Source: Pseudomonadota bacterium
Lineage (GTDB): Bacteria; Pseudomonadota; Alphaproteobacteria; Sphingomonadales; Sphingomonadaceae
Reading direction: 5' to 3'
Assembly (NCBI GenBank): GCA_023389105.1
Contig: JAEWEY010000001.1
Location: forward strand, 124,001 to 188,000
Length of the DNA stretch: 64,000 bases
In this document: one piece after another, positions 52,680-59,511 of the stretch
Numbering within the stretch: the first letter of the stretch is position 1
Layout: the number at the start of each line of letters is the position of its first letter
The notes under the pieces: generated by a model
Seen by the model: the letters and a program-made list of their open reading frames with translations, nothing else
The model's database searches: none
Told to the model about the DNA's origin: nothing
Position numbers and translations under genes: made by a program

Positions 52680-53185
52680 ACGACAGGCGCGGCGGTTTTT
52701 GGCGCCGCCATCGACGGAAAGATTTTCGTCAACTGAAGGATGCTGTCTTCGGCATTCTTGTGATGCACGAAGATCATGCCCGCAGCCTCGTAGGTTGCGC
52801 GATGCTTTTCACGATCATCGACCAGCACGTCGCCGCGGTGCATGTGGCAATGCTTGTCCCGCGCCATGCAGGTAATGATCGGCACACCGGGAAAATGGAC
52901 CGCGGCCCAGGCGACCTTCTGTGGAGCTGCCCAGGTCCCGCGCGGCAGCCCGGTCAGGATCGTGGGGTTGAGGTGTCGCACGGCGGCGAGAAGCTGCTGC
53001 GCGTCGGGCATCTCGTCCAGCCGCGCGTAGAAGTCCGGCGCCGCGTGCAAGCGCTTCCAGAATGCGTGCTGACCATGCCTGCGGATGTAGGCGTCGGGCG
53101 CGCTGCCCAGCAGCCTGCGCACGCCGCCATCGAAGTCGGCAAGAACTCCGTCCGCATCGAGAAAGAGACGCGGCTGAGCACTCAT
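52676..53185 (-). CDS. HAD-fold 5'(3')-nucleotidase-like phosphatase
   Basis: A 169-residue haloacid-dehalogenase-fold protein. The catalytic motif is D10-A-D12-G in LFLDADGVLADFDGG, motif II is ILTGLPRG (Thr), and VLVDDREKHRATYEAAG is the acidic motif IV. It resembles the NT5C (deoxyribonucleotidase) group, which removes 5' or 3' phosphates from nucleotides, and the HAD domain of Swiss-army-knife RNA repair proteins. It directly follows the 2H-like gene with no gap, so the pair may act together. Confidence 0.78.
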   Translation of the reverse strand: MSAQPRLFLDADGVLADFDGGVRRLLGSAPDAYIRRHGQHAFWKRLHAAPDFYARLDEMPDAQQLLAAVRHLNPTILTGLPRGTWAAPQKVAWAAVHFPGVPIITCMARDKHCHMHRGDVLVDDREKHRATYEAAGMIFVHHKNAEDSILQLTKIFPSMAAPKTAAPVV

Positions 53186-53563
53186 TCAGAAGCGCGCCGG
53201 CTCTAGGTTGATATCGAGAGGGCTGGCGAGCGGTTTCCAGCCGCGATCGCGAAGGACGTCGTTGCTCTCCCGCGCCCGGCGGCCTGCGCCAAGCGACCAT
53301 GTGATGTGATAGGTTGAGCCATCAGGCCGGTCCGTCGTGCCGTCGATCGCCACGGTGAAGCATTCGACGCCGGCCCGGTCGTCGGCCCGCCCGACGATCT
53401 GCGCGGCCACGTGCCGCGGAAGCGGCGTTTCCGCCGTCGCCTCGCTATCCAGCGTCACGTGGTCGGCCACGACATTCGGATAAGCGGGTTCAAAGCGCGC
53501 CAGCAGCATGTCGCGATCTTGACGGTCCAGCTTCCAGCCCGTCACGATTCTCCTGTCTGCCAT
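53186..53563 (-). CDS. Putative 2H phosphoesterase-like protein
   Basis: A 125-residue protein with two H-x-T motifs, H35-V-T (VVADHVTLD) and H86-I-T (TYHITWSLG), 51 residues apart. Paired HxT/S motifs at this spacing are the catalytic signature of 2H phosphoesterases, which open cyclic phosphates. The start VTGWKLDRQDRDMLLARFEP is similar to the 2H domain of Swiss-army-knife RNA-repair proteins. It lies between mpl and the HAD gene on the same strand (gaps 25 and 0 bases). The assignment is from motif and context, so it is moderate. Confidence 0.62.
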   Translation of the reverse strand: MADRRIVTGWKLDRQDRDMLLARFEPAYPNVVADHVTLDSEATAETPLPRHVAAQIVGRADDRAGVECFTVAIDGTTDRPDGSTYHITWSLGAGRRARESNDVLRDRGWKPLASPLDINLEPARF

Positions 53564-53588
53564 GTCCGACCGACGCGGCGCGCCTCGA

Positions 53589-54986
53589 TCAGTTCCGACT
53601 GCTGATCCGCGCGACCAAGTCCTCGGCGAAATCGATCAACGTATCGTCACGCGCGCCCATGATGAGGATACGGTCGCCGCTCCTGGCCTCGGCGACGAGC
53701 GCGTCGCCAATGGCTGGGCGCTCCGCGATATGATCCGCCTTCCTGCCGCGATCGCTCACCTGCGCGGCGAGCCAGTCGGACCCCCGGTGCCGCTCCGTGG
53801 TACCGCCCTGATAAACCGGGTCGGGAAGGAATAACCGGTCGCTGGCTTCCATGCCCTTGGCCAGACTGTCGGCGAGCTGCTCGCCCATCTTCGATAGCGG
53901 TCCAAAGCCGTGCGGCTGAAACATGATGAGCAACCGGCCCGGTTGCGCCCTGAGCGTGGCGAGCGTCGCATCAATCTTGTCGGGATTGTGCGCGAAGTCG
54001 TCGATGACCGTTACGCCTTTTGCCTTGCCGACCGTCTCAAGACGGCGCTTCAGCCCTTCGAACCGGCCCAGTGCATTGGCCGCGTCCTCGATGCGCACAC
54101 CGAGCAGCGAAGTGGCGGCGATGGCGGCGAGCGCATTCGAAGCGTTGTGGCGACCCGGGACGGAGAGCCGGACTTCGTGCCGCTTGCCTTCGGCGTGGAC
54201 CGCGAAGCTGACGCCGTCGGACAGCAACTGCAAATCCTTGCCCATGAAAGCGGCGCCAGGGCTGTCGAAGCCATAACCGACGACCTTGTCCGAGCCTACG
54301 GCATCGGCGAGCGCGCGGGTTTCTGGATCGTCGACGTTGAGCACGGCCTTTTTCGCAGCCTTCAGGAAGCCGGCGAAAAGCCCCCGCAGTTCGGCCATTT
54401 CCTTGTGATCGAGACTGATGTTGGTCAGCACCGCAACCTCTGGCCGATAGAGCGAGATCGAGCCGTCGCTCTCGTCCACTTCACTGACAAACAGCTCCGG
54501 ATCACCGACCAGCGCGCTGGCGAAAGGGGCGGATGGCGTGACGAAATTCTTCATCACCGCGCCGTTCATGACCGTCGGTTGCCGATGGCATGCCTGGAGG
54601 ATCCAGCCGATCATGCCGGTGACGGTTGATTTACCGCTGGTTCCGCCGACCGCGACACTGCGCTGAGCAGCGTTGAGCAATTGCGCGAGAAATTGCGGAC
54701 GGGTGAGATGCGTCAGGCCTAGCTCGCGGGCGCGAACGACGTCGGGAACCGTGTCCTCGACCGCCGCCGAGGTGACCAGCGTCATGCCCGGCTGGAGCCC
54801 CGATCCGTCCTGCGCGAACAACTGGATGCCGAGGGAACGCAAATAGTCGAACTTCTGCGGCGTGCGGCCGGCATCGAGCGAGCGGTCGGAGCCCGCGACC
54901 CGCGCGCCGCCGGCGCGGACGATGGAGGCGAGGGGGAGCATGCCGCTGCCGCCGATGCCGCTGAAGAAAACCGGAGTATCAATCAT
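53589..54986 (-). CDS. mpl: Mur ligase, Mpl/MurC-like (murein-peptide recycling)
   Basis: A 465-residue Mur ligase. FFSGIGGSGMLPLASIVRAGG starts the N-terminal Rossmann domain, the P-loop is VAVGGTSGKSTVTGM, and the NISLDHKEM and DFAHNPDKI segments follow. The N terminus and the VMNGAVMKNFV region are Mpl-like: Mpl joins recovered L-Ala-gamma-D-Glu-mDAP tripeptide to UDP-MurNAc. It sits apart from the division cluster, which supports Mpl over MurC. ATG at 54986 is used; the in-frame extension to 55052 lacks the family start. Assigned from pattern. Confidence 0.78.
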   Translation of the reverse strand: MIDTPVFFSGIGGSGMLPLASIVRAGGARVAGSDRSLDAGRTPQKFDYLRSLGIQLFAQDGSGLQPGMTLVTSAAVEDTVPDVVRARELGLTHLTRPQFLAQLLNAAQRSVAVGGTSGKSTVTGMIGWILQACHRQPTVMNGAVMKNFVTPSAPFASALVGDPELFVSEVDESDGSISLYRPEVAVLTNISLDHKEMAELRGLFAGFLKAAKKAVLNVDDPETRALADAVGSDKVVGYGFDSPGAAFMGKDLQLLSDGVSFAVHAEGKRHEVRLSVPGRHNASNALAAIAATSLLGVRIEDAANALGRFEGLKRRLETVGKAKGVTVIDDFAHNPDKIDATLATLRAQPGRLLIMFQPHGFGPLSKMGEQLADSLAKGMEASDRLFLPDPVYQGGTTERHRGSDWLAAQVSDRGRKADHIAERPAIGDALVAEARSGDRILIMGARDDTLIDFAEDLVARISSRN

Positions 54987-55163
54987 CGCCGCGGCCCTAT
55001 TGGCAACCGCGGCGCTTGGCCAGCGGATGGCGCGAATGTTCCGAATGTTCACAGTGACGGGCCGGTTTGGCGCCTGGTTGCCTGTTAACGGAGGACGCCT
55101 CGGAGGTCACTTTGAGTGCGTGGACTTCAAGGTGATCTGTAGGAAAGAAAAATCGGATAAATC

Positions 55164-55190
55164 AGCGTCCGCTTTCCACCGGAATGCGGC
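55164..55190 (+). repeat. Degenerate copy of the 32-bp hairpin repeat
   Basis: AGCGTCCGCTTTCCACC matches the left half and loop of the island repeat, but the right arm has drifted (GGAATGCGGCAT). It is followed 8 bases later by a better copy at 55199, so two copies stand in tandem in the 319-base region between mpl and the SUKH gene. Nothing else was recognised in that region. Confidence 0.6.
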
Positions 55191-55198
55191 ATGAGGCT

Positions 55199-55230
55199 AG
55201 CGTCCGCTTTCGACCCATTGCAGACATTAG
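55199..55230 (+). repeat. Island hairpin repeat, copy 2
   Basis: The 32 bases read AGCGTCCGC, TTTCGACCCATT, GCAGACATTAG: left arm, loop and right arm of the repeat. The left arm pairs only partly with the right arm here. The orientation is the same as the other copies. Confidence 0.75.
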
Positions 55231-55305
55231 CTTCAAAGATTTTTTGCAAGCTAACGCAGGTCGGTGTTCATTCTTTCGCTACTCGGCTGACGTAAGTGGC
55301 AGCAG

Positions 55306-55968
55306 ATGGCCCGCCTTCAACAAGATCTCATCGCCCGTATCGCGCAACGCGCCCAAGATCCGCGGCGAAGATATTTACTGGCGGCAGAGGACGAGAGCGG
55401 CGTTGAGCTCTCAATCTCAGAGATTGAGCGCAAGCTAGAGCAAAGCAACTCGCACGCGGCGGAAGCGCTTCAATTGGTCTTGAAGCACATGAAGCATCGC
55501 GGCTTTAATGTGCCGAGGATGACGCTGGTTGATCGAGGCGACGGCGTAATCAGTGCATCTTCGCAAACTCGCGGCGCGAAGCCACTGGCGCCGCCGCCGG
55601 CCAAAGCAGATTGGCAAGAACTTGAAACGATTATGGGTCGAGCGGTCCCAGAGGAATTGAAAGAGCTTTACACCATTGCTGACGGGGGCTTTGGACTTGG
55701 TGCCCGAGGACTCTATCCTGTCCGTCAGATCGCATCGGCTTACCAGGATTTGCGTCGGCGTGGTCCCGACTATTGCGGCACCATCGACTATCCGCAAGGC
55801 TTCGTGCCGATCGCCGAAGAAAAGCTTCAATACCATTACTGCGTCGAGACAGGGCACATAGTTACGAGCAATCAGGATTGGGAAAACGACGGTCTGCCGG
55901 CCACCCAAATTTTTGAAGTCGCATTTCCCACTTTAGCGGACATGATGAAGGCTTGGCTCGCTAGCTGA
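55306..55968 (+). CDS. SMI1/KNR4 (SUKH) family protein
   Basis: A 220-residue protein. The C-terminal part carries the SUKH pattern: ADWQELETIMGRAVPEELKELY, IADGGFGLGARGLYPV, then GFVPIAEEKLQYHYCVETGH and the aromatic FEVAFPTLADMMKAWL. The N-terminal 95 residues are a basic helical extension. SUKH proteins are often immunity proteins that neutralise polymorphic toxins, but also occur as housekeeping regulators. No toxin gene is in the window, so it may be an orphan. A repeat pair lies just upstream. Confidence 0.75.
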   Translation: MARLQQDLIARIAQRAQDPRRRYLLAAEDESGVELSISEIERKLEQSNSHAAEALQLVLKHMKHRGFNVPRMTLVDRGDGVISASSQTRGAKPLAPPPAKADWQELETIMGRAVPEELKELYTIADGGFGLGARGLYPVRQIASAYQDLRRRGPDYCGTIDYPQGFVPIAEEKLQYHYCVETGHIVTSNQDWENDGLPATQIFEVAFPTLADMMKAWLAS

Positions 55969-56070
55969 TGAGCCGGCCTGTCTTTGCGTGCGCTCGCATA
56001 TACCATTCGTTTGCCTGCGTGATCGCGTACATTTACGATCTGGCGAGTGCTGGCGAGTACTTCCGAGACC

Positions 56071-56610
56071 ATGAATGTGCGTGAAGCAATAATCTCGGTC
56101 CGCGACGACTATGTGGAGCAGTTCGATGCGATGATCGCGCATCAGCGCGCAAAGCGATCCGATGTCTACGTCGCCCGTAAGATCGAACAACCCGAAAGCA
56201 ACTTATTCGGAAAAACCTATGTTCCGGATGTGAGTTTCGGCGATCCAATGACTGAGTGGCTCGATATGGTGCCCCGCGACCGAACGGGCGCACTACCCGC
56301 GTTTTCATTAAATAGCCCGAACTTCATCGTCGACTTCGAAGACCTCTGGTGGGACGACGTGCGTTTCGATCACGACGGCGAGTTCACCGGCAAACTGGTC
56401 AGTTGGTGGTTCCATCGCTGGATGCCTCCGTCTGACCAATCTGCTTCTCGGGCTGACGGCGTGGAGGGCTTCATTCATAGCGTGACCGTCGATGAAAAGT
56501 GGATCTGCATCGATCTGGGGACCGCTTCGATCGGGACTCTCTTCGAAATTTTATCGATCGCCAGAAACAGCGGTGCGAAAACTGGGCGTGTGACCAGCAG
56601 TCGCAATTGA
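56071..56610 (+). CDS. Orphan hypothetical protein, immunity-like context
   Basis: A 179-residue cytoplasmic protein starting NVREAIISVRDDYVEQFDAM and containing acidic aromatic-rich stretches (VDFEDLWWDDVRFDHDGE, WWFHRWMPPSD) and a C-terminal ICIDLGTASIGTLFEIL. The acidic, aromatic composition is common in immunity proteins, but no family is recognised. The base composition is slightly lower in GC than its neighbours. An upstream GTG at 56047 lies in a tandem GCTGGCGAGT repeat; ATG at 56071 is preferred. It follows the SUKH gene after 102 bases. Confidence 0.6.
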   Translation: MNVREAIISVRDDYVEQFDAMIAHQRAKRSDVYVARKIEQPESNLFGKTYVPDVSFGDPMTEWLDMVPRDRTGALPAFSLNSPNFIVDFEDLWWDDVRFDHDGEFTGKLVSWWFHRWMPPSDQSASRADGVEGFIHSVTVDEKWICIDLGTASIGTLFEILSIARNSGAKTGRVTSSRN

Positions 56611-56632
56611 GTCTTCAATGGGCGTTGCGCCC

Positions 56633-56664
56633 AATGTCAGCTTTCCACCCATTGCAGACGTTCG
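56633..56664 (+). repeat. Island hairpin repeat, copy 3
   Basis: AATGTCAGC, TTTCCACCCATT, GCAGACGTT: arms and loop in the same order. It starts 22 bases after the stop of the orphan gene, right after a small GGGCG/CGCCC hairpin that could end that transcript. Confidence 0.78.
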
Positions 56665-56697
56665 GGCGTCGGGCGACAAGCCGGGATGAAGGGGTCC

Positions 56698-56850
56698 ATG
56701 CGCCTTGCGCTTTGCTTAGTCTTGCTGCTCGTTCTGGCTGGCCTCGGTGTGTACCGCACCCTTTACACCGGCGGTGCGTTAGACGCGGAACGCTGCGCGA
56801 AAAATGGAGGGCGATGGGACGGCGGCGTTGACGTTTGCCACTTCGGCTAA
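56698..56850 (+). CDS. Small exported or anchored protein, 50 residues
   Basis: The frame starts with a hydrophobic helix (RLALCLVLLLVLAGLGVY, about 2-19), then ERCAKNGGRWDGGVDVCHF. The C-x3-GG-x-WD...C pattern, with two Cys spaced for a disulfide, recalls small periplasmic domains in proteobacteria. It lies between hairpin repeat copy 3 and the next mini-gene. It is short, but the signal-plus-Cys layout supports it. Confidence 0.55.
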   Translation: MRLALCLVLLLVLAGLGVYRTLYTGGALDAERCAKNGGRWDGGVDVCHFG

Positions 56851-56913
56851 CGGCAGCTTTCTAGCATTGCACGACGTAAGGGTTCGTAGAGAACTGGAAC
56901 CTACACTCGAATA

Positions 56914-57060
56914 ATGGGTGAGATTCTCGGATGGGTACAGTTGGTTGAGTTGGTGACTACGGTGTTCTCAAAGGAGTCCCGACGCGACTATCCGACTGTT
57001 TTAATTCTGGTTCTGCTGCTCGTGTTCAGCGCCTCCATCGCCCTTTATTATTTCCGTTAG
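56914..57060 (+). CDS. Small single-pass membrane protein, 48 residues
   Basis: An amphipathic start GEILGWVQLVELVTTVFSKE is followed by a basic SRRDYP and a C-terminal hydrophobic helix VLILVLLLVFSASIALYYF ending the protein. It could be tail-anchored. It stops 5 bases before hairpin repeat copy 4. No family is recognised. Confidence 0.45.
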   Translation: MGEILGWVQLVELVTTVFSKESRRDYPTVLILVLLLVFSASIALYYFR

Positions 57061-57065
57061 CAGAG

Positions 57066-57097
57066 AGCGCCTGCTTTCGACCCAATGCGGATATTAC
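57066..57097 (+). repeat. Island hairpin repeat, copy 4
   Basis: AGCGCCTGC, TTTCGACCCAAT, GCGGATATT, with the same arms and loop. It contains the stop codon (57094-57096) of the convergent minus-strand gene, so the repeat supplies the end of that coding region. Confidence 0.72.
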
Positions 57098-57627
57098 GGC
57101 TTGCCGATCTGTCGCGGTTCGGTTGGCGACTTCCATCCCCGTGGCAGCGGCTCGCCATAGCCTGAGGGCTTGGGGAACCCGGAGCCGTAAGCGAACTGAC
57201 CGGTCGCACCCTTGAAGCCGAGGATGTACCAAATCTCGATCATGTAGTCAGACGTTCGGTCCCGATCTTCGGTCTCAAGCTGATTGACGCGCTTCATGCC
57301 GCGACCAATCAACTTCGACACTGTGTTCGCTGGAACGGGACCGTTCACGCGTGATAGGATTGTATCTAACACATCATTCACCGCTGACCGCGCAACAACG
57401 CCGTCCTCCGGTGTCGCTACCCCGGTGTACCCGAGGGGCGGGTAATCATCAGGATCAAACTTCTCTTCATTTCTTAGACGGGACAGCACCTCTCGCTTGT
57501 GGGCGTCGAGCTGCACGATCTCCTCAGAGCGCTTCGGGAACAGCCCGGAGTACTTCGACCAGGCGGTCGCCCCACCGGCAGCGACTGCAAGGAGAACAAC
57601 GGTGAGGACTAACAATGCCGGGCGCAT
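57094..57627 (-). CDS. Membrane-anchored hypothetical protein
   Basis: A 177-residue protein with an N-terminal hydrophobic anchor (RPALLVLTVVLLAVAAGGA) and a charged extracytoplasmic-type domain containing SGLFPKRSEEIVQLDAHKRE and PANTVSKLIGRGMKRV. No family is recognised. ATG at 57627 with GAGGAA upstream is preferred over the longer frame to 57696, whose extra residues (VRNGWKADIR) are translated from the hairpin repeat. It is flanked by repeat copies 4 and 5. Confidence 0.62.
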   Translation of the reverse strand: MRPALLVLTVVLLAVAAGGATAWSKYSGLFPKRSEEIVQLDAHKREVLSRLRNEEKFDPDDYPPLGYTGVATPEDGVVARSAVNDVLDTILSRVNGPVPANTVSKLIGRGMKRVNQLETEDRDRTSDYMIEIWYILGFKGATGQFAYGSGFPKPSGYGEPLPRGWKSPTEPRQIGKP

Positions 57628-57648
57628 GTTCCTCGGTATGGCCCGACG

Positions 57649-57680
57649 AATGTCTGCTTTCCACCCGTTGCGGACATTAG
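57649..57680 (+). repeat. Island hairpin repeat, copy 5 (best hairpin)
   Basis: AATGTCTGC (57649-57657), loop TTTCCACCCGTT and GCGGACATT (57670-57678) form a 9-bp stem with one G-T pair. It lies between the anchored hypothetical gene and the stop codon of the amidohydrolase at 57684. This copy gives the clearest view of the element's inverted ends. Confidence 0.8.
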
Positions 57681-57683
57681 CCT

Positions 57684-59387
57684 TTACCTTCGGCACGCCC
57701 CGCCGCCCGGCCAGCCGGTCCAGCCGGGTCCGCGCACGAAACGGCCGGGCTTGGCGCCGGTGTGTTGGCCATCACGCCAGACCTGGACGCCGTTAACGAA
57801 CACGTCCTTCACCCCCGTCGCGAGCTGGTGCGGCTTGGCGAAGGTTGCATTGTCGCGGATCGTCGTCGGGTCGAAGACGACGACGTCGGCATAATAGCCA
57901 GGCTTGAGCCAGCCGCGCTGCCTGATCGACAGGTTGGTCGCGGGCAGCGAGGTCAGACGGCGGATGACGTCCGGCAGCTGCGCTGCTTTCTCGTCGCGGA
58001 CGTATTTGCCCAGCAGCCGCGCGGTGTTGCCATAGGCGCGCGGGTGGGTGCTCGACTTGAGGAACACGCCCGAAGCGGACATCGAGCTGGCGTCGGAGCC
58101 GAAGCTCATCCACGGCAGGCCAACCTCGCGGCGGACGTTGTCGTCGCTCATCCCGAAATAGACGACCTGGATACGGGTGCCGTCCTCGGCGATCAGGTCG
58201 GCCGCTGTTTCCTCGGGCGATTTGCCCCGGTCGCGCGCGACCTCGCCGAGCGTCTTGCCGGTCAGCGGCTTCAGCTTGGCAGTCTTGAACCCGACGAGGA
58301 TGACCTTGTCCGGTTCCTTGACGACCAATTCGCCATTCTCGGTCGCCTTGTCGCTGCGCATCTCGGCGAGGGCCTTGGCGCGCTGTGCGGGGTCTTTCAG
58401 GCGCGTGACCCAAGCCTCGATGCCGCCGTCCTGCATCCACAACGGGAAGGCGGCGTCGAAACCGGTCGAGCTTGCCGGGTAGGTGTACATGTCCGCGGTG
58501 ATGCGGTGTCCCGCGGCGCGGGCGGCCTCGACGCGGGCGATGGCGGCGTCGATCTTGCCCCAGTTGCGCTTGCCCGACTGCTTGAAGTGATAGATTTCGG
58601 CCGGCGCGCCGGACTTGGCGGAAATCTCGACCAGCTCGTCAATGGCTTCGAGCAGCTTCGGCCCTTCGTCGCGCATGTGGCTGATGTACATGCCGCCGCA
58701 CTTCGCGGCTTCGGTGGTCAGCGCGATCAGCTCGGGCGTTTCCGCGTAATTGGCGGGTGCGTAGATCAGCGAGGAGCCAACCCCCACGGCGCCTTCTCGC
58801 ATCGCCTGGCGAACAAGTGCGCGCATCCGCTGCAATTGCGCGGGCGTCGGGTCGATGTCGCGCTCGGCCAACTCGTTGCGGCGGACCGTGGTCGCGCCGA
58901 CGAAGGAAGCGACGTTGGGCGTGACGCCCTTGCGTTGAAGAAACTCGAGATACTGGCCGAGCGTCGTCCAGGTGATCGGATAGCGGATGTCGTCCTGGCG
59001 CTTGAGCTCGAGCCGCTTCATCTCGGCATTCCACGGACCCATGGACGTGCCCTCGCCGAACACTTCGAGCGTCACACCCTGCGCGGTGTCGCCGAGCCCG
59101 CGACCATCCGCGATCAGCGCTTCGTTAGCCCAGCTCAACATGTTGATGAAACCGGGGGAGACCGCCTTGCCCGTTGCATCGACAGTGCGCGCGGCCCGAC
59201 CCGGCGCCTTGGGCCCGACGTAGACGATCTTGTCGCCTTGAAGGCCCACGTCGCCGACGTAAGGCGCACCGCCCGATCCATCATAGATCATGCCTCCGCG
59301 GATCAGGACGGAGTAGCTTGCGGGCGGTGAAGCCGAGATCGCTCCGACAGCTGCGAAAGTGATGGCGAAAGCGATCTTCCTGTTCAT
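57684..59387 (-). CDS. Exported D-aminoacylase-like amidohydrolase
   Basis: A 567-residue protein with a signal peptide (about 1-23) and the N-acyl-D-amino-acid deacylase fold. YSVLIRGGMIYDGSGG and PGFINMLSWANEAL open the TIM barrel; VFGEGTSMG, the HMRDEG, YHFKQSG and FGSDASSMSASG segments carry metal and catalytic residues. The usual HxH of amidohydrolases (PGFIDxHxH) is NMLSW here, so the metal site is unusual, as in a subset of D-aminoacylases. It may cut N-acyl-D-amino acids from envelope debris. Confidence 0.85.
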   Translation of the reverse strand: MNRKIAFAITFAAVGAISASPPASYSVLIRGGMIYDGSGGAPYVGDVGLQGDKIVYVGPKAPGRAARTVDATGKAVSPGFINMLSWANEALIADGRGLGDTAQGVTLEVFGEGTSMGPWNAEMKRLELKRQDDIRYPITWTTLGQYLEFLQRKGVTPNVASFVGATTVRRNELAERDIDPTPAQLQRMRALVRQAMREGAVGVGSSLIYAPANYAETPELIALTTEAAKCGGMYISHMRDEGPKLLEAIDELVEISAKSGAPAEIYHFKQSGKRNWGKIDAAIARVEAARAAGHRITADMYTYPASSTGFDAAFPLWMQDGGIEAWVTRLKDPAQRAKALAEMRSDKATENGELVVKEPDKVILVGFKTAKLKPLTGKTLGEVARDRGKSPEETAADLIAEDGTRIQVVYFGMSDDNVRREVGLPWMSFGSDASSMSASGVFLKSSTHPRAYGNTARLLGKYVRDEKAAQLPDVIRRLTSLPATNLSIRQRGWLKPGYYADVVVFDPTTIRDNATFAKPHQLATGVKDVFVNGVQVWRDGQHTGAKPGRFVRGPGWTGWPGGGACRR

Positions 59388-59511
59388 GCGAAACCCCCAA
59401 AGCGATGCGCGGAACCTGCACTAGATGGGCGATGGCCCGCAAGCGGTCGCGGGCCGCATGCCGTTTTTGCTCGACCTTGCGAAACCCGCGGAACCTACGG
59501 CAGTTGGTTGA

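Noticed and set aside
55184..55438. An 84-codon frame starting in the repeat before the SUKH gene
   Set aside because: Its first half is repeat-derived (VRFRPIADI) and the rest is out of frame with the SUKH gene.
57628..57696. Extended N terminus of the anchored hypothetical containing VRNGWKADIR
   Set aside because: Those residues are translated from the hairpin repeat and recur as a spurious peptide; ATG at 57627 has a good ribosome-binding site.
57762..59330. A 522-codon open frame antisense to the amidohydrolase
   Set aside because: GC-rich third positions create long antisense frames; the translation has no family motif and the amidohydrolase on the other strand is complete.
59388..59511. 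EcfG promoters at GGAAC words near 59409 and 59489
   Set aside because: No CGTT at 16-17 bases downstream of either.
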